Shown here: in pieces, positions 40,367 through 47,851 of the stretch
How positions within the stretch are numbered: the stretch's first letter is position 1
How the letters are laid out: each line of letters opens with the position of its first letter
Assembly (NCBI RefSeq): GCF_000337595.1
Contig: NZ_AOIL01000018.1
Location: forward strand, 26,497 to 90,496
DNA length: 64,000 bases
Source: Natrialba taiwanensis DSM 12281
Lineage (GTDB): Archaea > Halobacteriota > Halobacteria > Halobacteriales > Natrialbaceae
Direction of reading: 5' to 3'
Notes under the pieces: generated by a model
The model's input: only the letters and a program-made list of their open reading frames with translations
What the model was told of the DNA's origin: nothing
Database searches by the model: none
Position numbers and translations under genes: made by a program

Positions 40367-41173
40367 ATGGAAGTGAGTGGCACGAAGACACCAATAGACG
40401 ATATAGCGTACCTCGCACGATCCGAACACCGTGCGCCAACGCTTATCGCGCTCACGGTTCGTCCCCGAAGCCGGTCCGAACTCTGGGAGATGACCGGCGT
40501 TTCGGAGTCCACGATCAGACGGACGCTCAGCGAGTTCGAAGATCGCGATTGGGTTTACAGGGATGGATATCAGTACGCGGTGACACAACTGGGTGCCTTC
40601 GTTGCGTCAGCGATGGCGGATGTGATCGACCGAGTCGAAACCGAACAGAAGCTACGTAACGTTTGGCGCTTGCTTCCGGGTGAAGAAAGCGGTTTCACCA
40701 TCGACATGTGCTCGGATGCAACCGTAACGGTCGCTGACCCCGAGGACCCATCCCGGCCGATTACCCGTTTCTGTTCACTAATCGAGGAGACGGATCGGTT
40801 GCGGTTTACCGGCCTCGACGTTGCCATGCTCGATTCGTGTAAGAACGAACTCTGCCGGAGAGTTATCGATGGGATGGAAACAGAGCTCATCAATCCGCCG
40901 AGGGTGGCCGATTACATTCGCTCGGACTGCCCGGATCTGTTCTCGGAGGCATTAGAGAGCGGCAATCTCGATGTCCGATTGCACGATGGGTTACCGTCGT
41001 TTGGAGTCAGTATATGCGACGACCGAATCGCAATAACTGGGTACGACACCGAGGGGGTTACGGTTCGAGTTCTGGTCGACACCGACGCAACAGACGCGCG
41101 CGAATGGGCGGAATCAACCTTCGCTTCCCACCGACGAAAGACGCCAACACTCCCTCTCGAAAACGATCTTTGA
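40367..41173 (+). CDS. Winged-helix transcriptional regulator (FilR1/DUF1724 type)
   Basis: 268 residues. N-terminal winged helix (about 5-75; RSRSELWEMTGVSESTIRRT is the helix-turn-helix) and a C-terminal domain resembling the FilR1 middle/DUF1724 ligand domain common in haloarchaeal regulators (RFTGLDVAMLDSCKNELCRRVIDGM, GLPSFGVSICDDRIAITGYD). Four Cys residues in the C-terminal domain could be redox or metal related, which is a guess. ATG 40367 is chosen over upstream Met codons because the extension is not conserved in style. The A of its TGA stop is also the first base of an 81-bp palindrome. Confidence 0.82.
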   Translation: MEVSGTKTPIDDIAYLARSEHRAPTLIALTVRPRSRSELWEMTGVSESTIRRTLSEFEDRDWVYRDGYQYAVTQLGAFVASAMADVIDRVETEQKLRNVWRLLPGEESGFTIDMCSDATVTVADPEDPSRPITRFCSLIEETDRLRFTGLDVAMLDSCKNELCRRVIDGMETELINPPRVADYIRSDCPDLFSEALESGNLDVRLHDGLPSFGVSICDDRIAITGYDTEGVTVRVLVDTDATDAREWAESTFASHRRKTPTLPLENDL

Positions 41174-41253
41174 TACGGACTGCTGTAAGTCATTTCCGGC
41201 GCAACCGCAGGACGGGTGCGGTTGCACCGGTAAATCGTTACAGCAGACCGTAT
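41173..41253. repeat. 81-bp palindromic element, copy 1
   Basis: Begins ATACGGACTGCTGTAA and ends TTACAGCAGACCGTAT; the two arms are near-complementary over about 35 bp, so the element can fold into one long hairpin. The second copy at 54505-54585 differs at only 4 of 81 positions. It starts on the last base of the upstream regulator's stop codon, so it could also serve as its terminator. No clear target-site duplication was seen. Confidence 0.9.
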
Positions 41254-41575
41254 GAGGCGGTGATCGGACCGGTTGGTGTTCTTTTCCCTTGCTCCATGGG
41301 ACCCACCAGCCGGATGAGAGGCGAGACCATCGGACCCCTGGAGGACAGTAGGAAGCCGTTCGTAGCGGAACCAAGAGGTAGCTGTGACGGGTCCCGCCGT
41401 GTTTCCGGTCACCTCGTTTGCAATGACGACGTGGTTTTTCAGCACCTGATCGATCGGCAACGACTGCAGAACTCGCAGATTCCACACGGGCGATTACCTG
41501 CTACGCAAACGGCATGAGGTAGCTATCTAACCCTGTGGTACGTTACCATATATGCCGCAAGGCAACTGAGACACA
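41254..41575. other. Intergenic region, nothing firm
   Basis: About 320 bases between the palindrome and the DUF1059 operon. A minus-strand open frame crosses it and the palindrome, but it has no acidic bias and no start signal. It may be decayed sequence. The operon promoter lies at its right end. Confidence 0.4.
41546..41556 (+). promoter_or_regulatory. TATA box of the DUF1059-OsmC operon
   Basis: CCATATATGCC is centred about 25 nt before the ATG at 41576, a strong leaderless promoter that fixes the start of the small first gene. Confidence 0.7.
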
Positions 41576-41749
41576 ATGGCAGACGCGTACAAACTCGACT
41601 GTGAATCGGAAGCGGTCGATTGCCGGTTCATCATCCAGTCGGAGAACGAACTCGAAGCGGTCGAGTTGGCCAAGAACCACATGCAGGAGGACCACGGACA
41701 GGACTACTCGGACGACGAACTCCGAGAGGAGCACCTCCAGGTGGTCTGA
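41576..41749 (+). CDS. DUF1059 small protein
   Basis: 57 residues, MADAYKLDCESEAVDCRF then an acidic helical end (DYSDDELREEHLQVV). The pattern C..........C.F.....E.E.......H....H fits the small DUF1059 (PF06348) family, whose function is unknown. Two Cys (9 and 16) and two His could bind a metal. It is the first gene of a tight operon: its stop is followed after 3 bases by the OsmC gene. Confidence 0.82.
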   Translation: MADAYKLDCESEAVDCRFIIQSENELEAVELAKNHMQEDHGQDYSDDELREEHLQVV

Positions 41750-41752
41750 TCC

Positions 41753-42358
41753 ATGCCATCCGAACGAGAGGTCATCCACGGCGTCGACACCGAGGAGTTC
41801 GCTGCGTTCGCGGAACACGCCGCCGAGAATCCCGAGGAAGTCCGGCTCGGGCTACGCGCCCGGTCGACCTACGAGGGGACTTGTGCCCACAGTCTGGCGA
41901 CGATAGACTCGTACGATCTCGGCGGCGAGACGATCGAGCGCGACACCCGCGCGTACACGATCCCGTACGGCGGATGGAAGGAAGTGCTAGAGGCCGGCGG
42001 CTGGGCCGGGGCGACGGATCGAATGGAGCCGATCGAGGTTGCGCTCTCCGCGCTTGCCTCGTGCATCAACGTCGGTATTACCATCAACGCCGTCGCAACC
42101 GGCGTCGACATCGATCACCTCGAGACGCGCGTTCGCACCGACTTTGACCCCGGCGTCCTCTTCAGTGTGGAGGATCTCGGGAATGCCGACACGGTGTTCG
42201 AAAACTTGACCGCCGAAATCGAGATCGAGAGCCCTGACCTCGACAAGGATGAGGTCGACGAGTGGGCTCGGCGGGCACCAGTCTACACGCTCGTCTCGCT
42301 CGAACAGGACGTCAACCTCACGGTGAATACGCCTGCTGAGGTGGGTGCCGACGACTGA
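41753..42358 (+). CDS. OsmC family protein
   Basis: 201 residues. OsmC/Ohr proteins are dimeric thiol peroxidases. The buried first cysteine is C104 in ALSALASCINVGI. The position of the usual second cysteine appears to be Tyr178 (RAPVYTLV), so this belongs to the larger OsmC paralogues that lack the Ohr-type Cys pair, and peroxidase activity is doubtful. Second gene of the operon, 3 bases after DUF1059 and 11 before the methyltransferase. Confidence 0.88.
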   Translation: MPSEREVIHGVDTEEFAAFAEHAAENPEEVRLGLRARSTYEGTCAHSLATIDSYDLGGETIERDTRAYTIPYGGWKEVLEAGGWAGATDRMEPIEVALSALASCINVGITINAVATGVDIDHLETRVRTDFDPGVLFSVEDLGNADTVFENLTAEIEIESPDLDKDEVDEWARRAPVYTLVSLEQDVNLTVNTPAEVGADD

Positions 42359-42369
42359 GGTGGAGACAA

Positions 42370-43137
42370 ATGGCAAACTCACTCGATGTCGACAAACTGG
42401 AACAAGCGGTGAAATCAGTCTACGAGGATGTCGCGGAGGACTCCGACGAGGAGTATCACTTCGAGATGGGGCGAGGGCTGGCGGAACGTCTCGGGTATCC
42501 GCCGGAGCACCTCGATCAAATTCCCGTGGAGGCGATGGAATCGTTCGCCGGCGTTGGGTACTACTTCGATCTCGCTGCTATCGAGGACGGAGACGACGTC
42601 CTCGATCTCGGCAGTGGATCAGGCACGGACGCGTTCGTCGCAGCGCTTCACACAGGGAACGCTGGAAGCGTGACCGGATTAGACATGACGGACCAGCAAC
42701 TCGAGAAGGCTCGCACGTTGCGCGACGATGCGAGAATGGAGCACGTCTCGTTCGAGCACGGCTACATCGAGGACGTTCCCTTCGACGATGAGACCTTCGA
42801 TGTCGTCATCTCGAACGGGGTCATCAACCTCTCACCGGACAAGCCGCAGGTGTTCGAGGAAGCCCATCGGGTGCTCGCCCCCGGCGGTCGGCTTGCCATC
42901 TCCGATATCATCAGCGAGGAGCTACTGCCGGAGAGCATCAAAAACGACGAAGACCTCTGGGCGGCCTGCATCGGCGGGGCCGAGCAGATCGACCGGTATA
43001 CGACATCCATCGAAGCGGCTGGCTTCTCGGTGACGGACGTCCGAGAAAACACGCAGTACGAATTCGTCTCGGAACGGGCGGCGAACGCGTGCCAGAAGTA
43101 CGGCGTCAAGAGCATCTCACTCGGGGCGACCAAATAA
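42370..43137 (+). CDS. SAM methyltransferase, ArsM-like
   Basis: 255 residues. SAM-binding motif VLDLGSGSGTDAF (77-89), and the blocks GLDMTDQQLEKAR and INLSPDKPQVFEEAHRVLAPGGRLAISDI strongly resemble arsenite methyltransferase ArsM. However, the arsenic-binding cysteine of ArsM (ISNCVINLSPDK) is Gly150 here; only C200 (AACIGGAEQ) and C241 remain, and no N-terminal Cys pair is present. Arsenite methylation is therefore unlikely and the true substrate is unknown. Third gene of the operon. Confidence 0.85.
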   Translation: MANSLDVDKLEQAVKSVYEDVAEDSDEEYHFEMGRGLAERLGYPPEHLDQIPVEAMESFAGVGYYFDLAAIEDGDDVLDLGSGSGTDAFVAALHTGNAGSVTGLDMTDQQLEKARTLRDDARMEHVSFEHGYIEDVPFDDETFDVVISNGVINLSPDKPQVFEEAHRVLAPGGRLAISDIISEELLPESIKNDEDLWAACIGGAEQIDRYTTSIEAAGFSVTDVRENTQYEFVSERAANACQKYGVKSISLGATK

Positions 43138-43142
43138 TCACC

Positions 43143-43640
43143 ATGGCGACAAATTACCCGGTCGCGGACGAACAGGAAGAACAGGGCCAGATTGAGTCGC
43201 AACTCCGGAATGGAGCGCTGTTGATGGCACTCGCCGGAATCGCGTTCGTCGTTTACGGAGTCGTGTTTCTCGTGATGAATTTCGTGGGGGATGGCTTCGA
43301 ACTCGGCGTCAGTACGCTGGATGGGATGACGAGCGCCGAACTCGATCCGACGGTGGCGTACTACATCAGTCACCTCCACGTCGCCACCGCCGCGTTCATA
43401 ATCTCGACGGGCATCGCCATTACGGGCCTCTCGTGGTACGGCGTGCGCCAGCGGCTCACCTGGGCGTGGACGACTGCGATCGTCACAGCCGTCGTCGGCC
43501 TAGCGCTCGCGTTACCGATGCATTGGACGGGAAATGCGTTCTCCCACGATTGGGTGACGCATCTCGGACCGATCTACCTCGCGACGATCGTGTTCATTGT
43601 CGGGGTTGTGTTGTCGTACCGAGGAGTTCACACCTCGTAG
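43143..43640 (+). CDS. Four-helix membrane protein
   Basis: 165 residues. Soluble acidic N-terminus (about 25) then four membrane helices (about 25-46, 75-98, 105-128, 140-160). His residues near the helix ends (YYISHLHVATAAF, PMHWTGNAFSHDWVTHLG) could bind a metal or haem, but no family is recognised. It starts 5 bases after the methyltransferase stop, in the same operon. Confidence 0.75.
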   Translation: MATNYPVADEQEEQGQIESQLRNGALLMALAGIAFVVYGVVFLVMNFVGDGFELGVSTLDGMTSAELDPTVAYYISHLHVATAAFIISTGIAITGLSWYGVRQRLTWAWTTAIVTAVVGLALALPMHWTGNAFSHDWVTHLGPIYLATIVFIVGVVLSYRGVHTS

Positions 43641-43656
43641 CTGATCTGACCGATCC

Positions 43657-43860
43657 ATGTTTTCGCTTATCGGTTCACCAGCGTTCGTCGTACTACATGC
43701 AGGCCATAGCGTGACCCTTGTAGAGTACCTGTTCCGGGTCTTCGTGTTCCTGCTAGCCTTCGGTGGTATCGGCGTCACCATTTTCTGGGGCGTCCGAACG
43801 ATCGGAGCCGTCCATTCGAAGGTCAGCAGGCGCGGAGAAATCAACGAGAATGAGCCGTAA
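43657..43860 (+). CDS. Small single-helix membrane protein
   Basis: 67 residues: one or two hydrophobic segments (about 5-16 and 22-48) and a basic/acidic tail. No family recognised. Starts 16 bases after the previous gene and is probably the last firm gene of the operon. Confidence 0.55.
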   Translation: MFSLIGSPAFVVLHAGHSVTLVEYLFRVFVFLLAFGGIGVTIFWGVRTIGAVHSKVSRRGEINENEP

Positions 43861-44071
43861 ATCGCAGTTTAGTGGACCGGCACGGGAAGCCACCGACACG
43901 GTCGACTCACCGCCGACAAGTCCTGCTCCCGAGGCCCGGCGGACGGCCCTGCTGGTCTGCCCGGCGGTCTTCGTGTTCGTGCCATCCCGTACGCACTCGC
44001 TCGCCGCACCTTCGTCTGGGTGGGTCCCGACGCTACTACTGGCGGTCGAAGTTCGACGTGGAAATTATTGA
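43850..44071 (+). CDS. Possible short ORF, maybe truncated
   Basis: 73 residues, starting inside the end of the previous gene (ATGAGCCGTAA overlap). A soluble N-terminal half and a hydrophobic stretch (TALLVCPAVFVFVPS). The stop TGA shares its A with the first base of the 110-bp inverted-repeat element, so the frame may have been cut by insertion. Coding status is doubtful. Confidence 0.25.
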   Translation: MSRKSQFSGPAREATDTVDSPPTSPAPEARRTALLVCPAVFVFVPSRTHSLAAPSSGWVPTLLLAVEVRRGNY

Positions 44072-44180
44072 TACTGCCGGACAAAACTATTCACACGTCG
44101 ATCGCACTCGAACGGTCGTCGCCACAAGCGACGATCCGTGAGACGTGATTGAGTGTTCACTGACTTTTGTCCGACAGTAT
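44071..44180. mobile_element. 110-bp MITE-like element with 16-bp terminal inverted repeats
   Basis: Left end ATACTGCCGGACAAAA (44071-44086) and right end TTTTGTCCGACAGTAT (44165-44180) are inverted repeats with one mismatch in 16. The interior (about 78 bp) has no gene. Size and ends fit a miniature inverted-repeat transposable element mobilised by a transposase encoded elsewhere. No clear target duplication was seen. The ends ATAC...GTAT are shared with the 81-bp palindromic element. Confidence 0.65.
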
Positions 44181-44509
44181 GAGTAACGCAGAGTGGGGGT
44201 ACCCTGTTACACTGGCCGATACAGAATGGACTGTCTCGTGCTGAATACGCGCGGTGTATCTTGCATGGTGTCAGGGAAACGAATCATAGTTTATAGATCG
44301 CGGCGTTCCACACTTCCCCTCACGGCTGAAGCTCGAACCCACAGAAACTCTCCACCCTTCTGACGACCCGTATAACACCAACCGAGACGCGGGAGATCTC
44401 GCGGGACGGTCGGGTCGGGAAGGTGTACAGCGGTCCATCACGATATCGTGAAACACCTGCAAGTTCCGGGCTGGTGACCTTCCCCATGTGAAGCGGAGAT
44501 ACGCTATCC
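44181..44509. other. Intergenic region upstream of the sulfatase-like gene
   Basis: About 330 bases with no supported gene on either strand. No good TATA box was identified close to the ATG at 44510, so the promoter is unclear. Together with the MITE and the doubtful short ORF this makes a 650-base, gene-poor patch. Confidence 0.4.
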
Positions 44510-46165
44510 ATGGCGGAGCAAACCCAGCGTGAGTCGAACTCGGGTGAATCGGAGTCACATTCTACGGTTCGGAACGTCGTTCTCGTCGTTCTCGATACGG
44601 CACGGGCACGGCGAGTCGCCGGAGACTGGAACCAGACCAGTGAGAACGAACGAGACGAGAATAACGGGGCCGCAGCCACCCACGATCGGACGACCCCGGA
44701 GCTGCACCGGCTCGCCGAAACGGGAACGACGTTCGAGAACGCGTTCGCGACGGCACCGTGGACGCTTCCCTCCCACGCCTCGATGTTTACCGGGCTCTAC
44801 GCCTCCGAGCACGGCACCCACGGCGACCATACGTATCTCGATTCCAACCTGCGGACGCTCCCCGAGGCGTTCGACGACGCCGGCTTCGAAACGATCGGCG
44901 TCTCGAACAATACGTGGATCACCGAAGAGTTCGGCTTCGACCGCGGGTTCGACGACCTGCGCAAGGGCTGGCAGTACATCCAGTCCGAAACCGACATGGG
45001 GACCGTCGTCCGCGGCGAGGACCTCTACGAAAAGCTTCAGGCGACCCGTAATCGCCTCTTCGACGGAAACCCGGTCGTCAATGCAGCGAACATCCTCTAC
45101 AGTGAACTCTTCCAGCCGGCGGGCGACGACGGAGCGTCCCGCTCGGCGGACTGGATCGAAAACTGGCTCGCCACCCGCGACGACGACCAACCGTTCTTCC
45201 TGTTCTGTAACTTCATCGAACCCCACGTCGAGTACGACCCGCCGCGCGAGTTCGCGGAGCGGTTTCTCCCCGCGGATGCGACCTACGAAGAGGCGACCGC
45301 GATCCGACAGGACCCGCGCGCCTACGACTGTGAGGACTACGAGATCACCGACCGCGAGTTCACGCTGCTCCGCGGCCTGTATCGCGCGTCGCTGGCGTAC
45401 GCCGACGCGCAGGTCGGCCGGCTTCGGAAAGCGCTCGAGACGAACGATGAGTGGGAGGACACGCTCTTCGTCGTCTGCGGCGACCACGGCGAACACGTCG
45501 GGGATCACGGATTCTTCGGTCACCAGTACAACCTCTACGACACCCTGCTCAACGTCCCGCTCGTCTGTCACGGCGGCCCGTTCGTCGGTGGCAACCGCCG
45601 CAGTGAACTCGTACAACTGCTTGACGTGCCGCTGACGGTGCTCGAAGCCGCCGGCGTCGACGACCCCGAACTACGCGAGCAAGCGGCGGGGTACTCGCTG
45701 TATCCCGGCTCGACGCCGGACGCGCCCTCGCCCGGAGCGACATCGGCAGCGACGACCGCTGCGACTGGGACGCCGAAACCGGACGCGACGGCACCCGCGG
45801 CGGCACCGAACTCGCGGGATGCCATCTTCGCCGAGTACGTCGCTCCGCAGCCCTCGATCGATCGGCTCGAAGCGCGGTTCGACGACGTTCCGGACCGCGT
45901 CCGCGAGTTCGACCGGCGGCTCCGGGCGATTCGGACGACCGAGTACAAGTACGTCCGCGGCGACGACGGCTTCGAGCGGCTCCACCACGTCGAGACGGAT
46001 CCGCACGAACGGACGGACATTTCGGACGCGGAGCCGGAGACGGTTCGGCGACTCCGGCAGCGCCTCGAGGACGAGTTCGAGCCGCTCGGAGAGTCGGTTT
46101 CGACGGGTGAGGTGGCGATGCGAGAGGGAACGAAGGAACGGCTCGCGGATCTCGGCTACCTGTAG
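44510..46165 (+). CDS. Sulfatase-like alkaline phosphatase superfamily protein
   Basis: 551 residues. VVLDTARA (D29), APWTLPSHASMFTGLYASEHGTHGD, FIEPHVEYDPP and GDHGEHVGDHGFFGH give the sulfatase fold. The catalytic signature Cys/Ser-x-Pro-Ser-Arg is Thr85-Leu-Pro87-Ser88-His89 here, so no formylglycine can form and the Arg is missing. Catalysis by Thr85 as a phosphodiesterase or phosphotransferase is possible. A Pro/Ala/Thr low-complexity insert (about 405-440) precedes the C-terminal part. No signal peptide. Such genes are frequent beside haloarchaeal glycan clusters. Confidence 0.85.
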   Translation: MAEQTQRESNSGESESHSTVRNVVLVVLDTARARRVAGDWNQTSENERDENNGAAATHDRTTPELHRLAETGTTFENAFATAPWTLPSHASMFTGLYASEHGTHGDHTYLDSNLRTLPEAFDDAGFETIGVSNNTWITEEFGFDRGFDDLRKGWQYIQSETDMGTVVRGEDLYEKLQATRNRLFDGNPVVNAANILYSELFQPAGDDGASRSADWIENWLATRDDDQPFFLFCNFIEPHVEYDPPREFAERFLPADATYEEATAIRQDPRAYDCEDYEITDREFTLLRGLYRASLAYADAQVGRLRKALETNDEWEDTLFVVCGDHGEHVGDHGFFGHQYNLYDTLLNVPLVCHGGPFVGGNRRSELVQLLDVPLTVLEAAGVDDPELREQAAGYSLYPGSTPDAPSPGATSAATTAATGTPKPDATAPAAAPNSRDAIFAEYVAPQPSIDRLEARFDDVPDRVREFDRRLRAIRTTEYKYVRGDDGFERLHHVETDPHERTDISDAEPETVRRLRQRLEDEFEPLGESVSTGEVAMREGTKERLADLGYL

Positions 46166-46234
46166 CGTGGCCCCGCAAATCGAGCGCGAGTCGGCCACGA
46201 ACACCGAGCGATCGGACCAGCAGATGCGAACGAC

Positions 46235-47659
46235 ATGTCAGCTACTGAGCCACACTCCGGGTCGGAGCCCGGTGCCAACGGATTCGTCGACTTCGTTCGT
46301 GCCTACACCAAGACGTGGGTCCACGCGCTCGCCGCTGCGGCGCTGACCGCATTCGGGACGCTGACGGTCGTCAACCGCTGGTTCGCCGCGCTTGCACTCG
46401 CCGCCTATCTCGTTCCGCTCGTCGTTCTCTACGCCCGCTGGCGCAGGACCGGCGGTGAACTCGGAATGGGACCAGGTGCTGCTGATCAGTCCGCAAGCCA
46501 TCCCGAGACGCATTCGAGGGATGATCAGCAGCCCCCGACCCAGGAGGACGAGCCGCCCGCCGCGTCAGCATCGGTGAGCGAGGATGTGAGCGGTGCTTCG
46601 GCTGCTTCGGATACCGATGAAACCGCGAGCGACAGTACACATCACGAGCCGGCGGTCGACGCCGGTACCGCGCCGGACGAAGAGCAATCGACGGCGGACG
46701 TGCCCCGTTCCCGTCCGGATCGAGACGCCGAATGGACCACCGCCGACGCACCCACCGAGACACCGCTCTCCGACGTAGCCATCACTGACGCCGGGTACAG
46801 CTATGCCGTCGGCGACGGTGGCGTCGTCCTTGCCAGTTCGGACACCGGCGACTGGCACACCGTCCTCGAAGACGGCCCCGCTGCCGCCGGCAACGATCTT
46901 GCTGGCGTCGCCGCAACCGACGACGGCGACGCCGTCTGGATCGCCGGCGACAGCGGGACCGTCGCCCGGATCGATACCGCCACCGACCGCCACACCGACT
47001 ACACGGCTCCGACCGGAATCACCGACAACTGGCTCGGAATCGCTGTCGGCGGCGACGCCGGAACCGAGACGATCCTGCTCAGCAACGGCTCCGGGGAACT
47101 TCTCCGCGGGCGCTACCGACGCGATCCGACCGGCGCGGACGACGCCACAGCGAGCGGGCCCGGTGAACTCGCGTGGGACGAGCCGCTCATCCCCGGCAGC
47201 GGCTCCAGTCTGAGCGGCGTCGACCTCGCCGACGACGCGATGGGCTACTGCTGTGACACCAACAACGGCGTCTTCGAGACGACCGACGGCGGCACATCGT
47301 TCTCCCGAATCGGTCTCGACGATGCGGCTGGGACGTTCACGGACGTCGTCACGGCTACCCCTGCCAGTCCGTCACCGGTACCGGTACTGGTCAGCGCCGA
47401 CGACGGCGTCATCCACCGATACGACGGCGCGACCTGGACCCCCGAGCGCGTCACGGATACCGCAGTGACTGGCCTCGCAGTCGGCGGCGAGCGACTGCTC
47501 GCCTGCACCGACGACGGAGCGGTGTTCGAACGGCAACTGAACTCGACCGAGTTCAGTTCTGCGACTGGGATAGCTGACTCGCTGCAGGCGGTTGCGGTCG
47601 GGCCGCCGCGAGCGGTCGCCGTCGGTAGCAACGGCGCGATCGTGGAGCGCCAGCACTGA
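46235..47659 (+). CDS. Membrane-anchored beta-propeller protein
   Basis: 474 residues. Two membrane helices (about 30-47 and 50-66), an acidic Asp/Ser/Ala linker (about 80-160), then a C-terminal region of repeated blades (AITDAGYSYAVGDGGVVLASSDTGDWHTVLEDG, GVAATDDGDAVWIAGDSGTVARID and so on), resembling YCF48/photosynthesis-assembly-like propellers. Function unknown. It lies 69 bases after the sulfatase-like gene and may form a unit with it and the ATP-grasp gene. Confidence 0.72.
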   Translation: MSATEPHSGSEPGANGFVDFVRAYTKTWVHALAAAALTAFGTLTVVNRWFAALALAAYLVPLVVLYARWRRTGGELGMGPGAADQSASHPETHSRDDQQPPTQEDEPPAASASVSEDVSGASAASDTDETASDSTHHEPAVDAGTAPDEEQSTADVPRSRPDRDAEWTTADAPTETPLSDVAITDAGYSYAVGDGGVVLASSDTGDWHTVLEDGPAAAGNDLAGVAATDDGDAVWIAGDSGTVARIDTATDRHTDYTAPTGITDNWLGIAVGGDAGTETILLSNGSGELLRGRYRRDPTGADDATASGPGELAWDEPLIPGSGSSLSGVDLADDAMGYCCDTNNGVFETTDGGTSFSRIGLDDAAGTFTDVVTATPASPSPVPVLVSADDGVIHRYDGATWTPERVTDTAVTGLAVGGERLLACTDDGAVFERQLNSTEFSSATGIADSLQAVAVGPPRAVAVGSNGAIVERQH

Positions 47660-47851
47660 ACGGGGTCTCGAGATCATGGAAGGCCCGGCGTACGCGCGAG
47701 TACGGGCTGCTTTCTCCCGGTGGCTGACGGCGTTGTACCGGTTCAGCGGTGGTTCTCGCTGTATCGCCTCGTGTTTCCGTACGGGAGCGGCGATTCCCTG
47801 CGAGTGAAGTAGCGACGACATAACATTTCCACCCGAGGTCGACGGCCCACT

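Noticed and set aside
41173..41253. CRISPR-like repeat
   Set aside because: Only one unit is present at each site and there are no spacers or cas genes; it is a dispersed palindrome.
40912..41487. Minus-strand open frame across the palindrome and regulator end
   Set aside because: It is the shadow of the regulator gene on one side and runs through the palindrome; the protein is basic and lacks haloarchaeal bias and a promoter.
43869..44084. Minus-strand frame in the gap before the MITE
   Set aside because: Pro/Arg-rich, no homologous look, no promoter, and it ends inside the inverted repeat.
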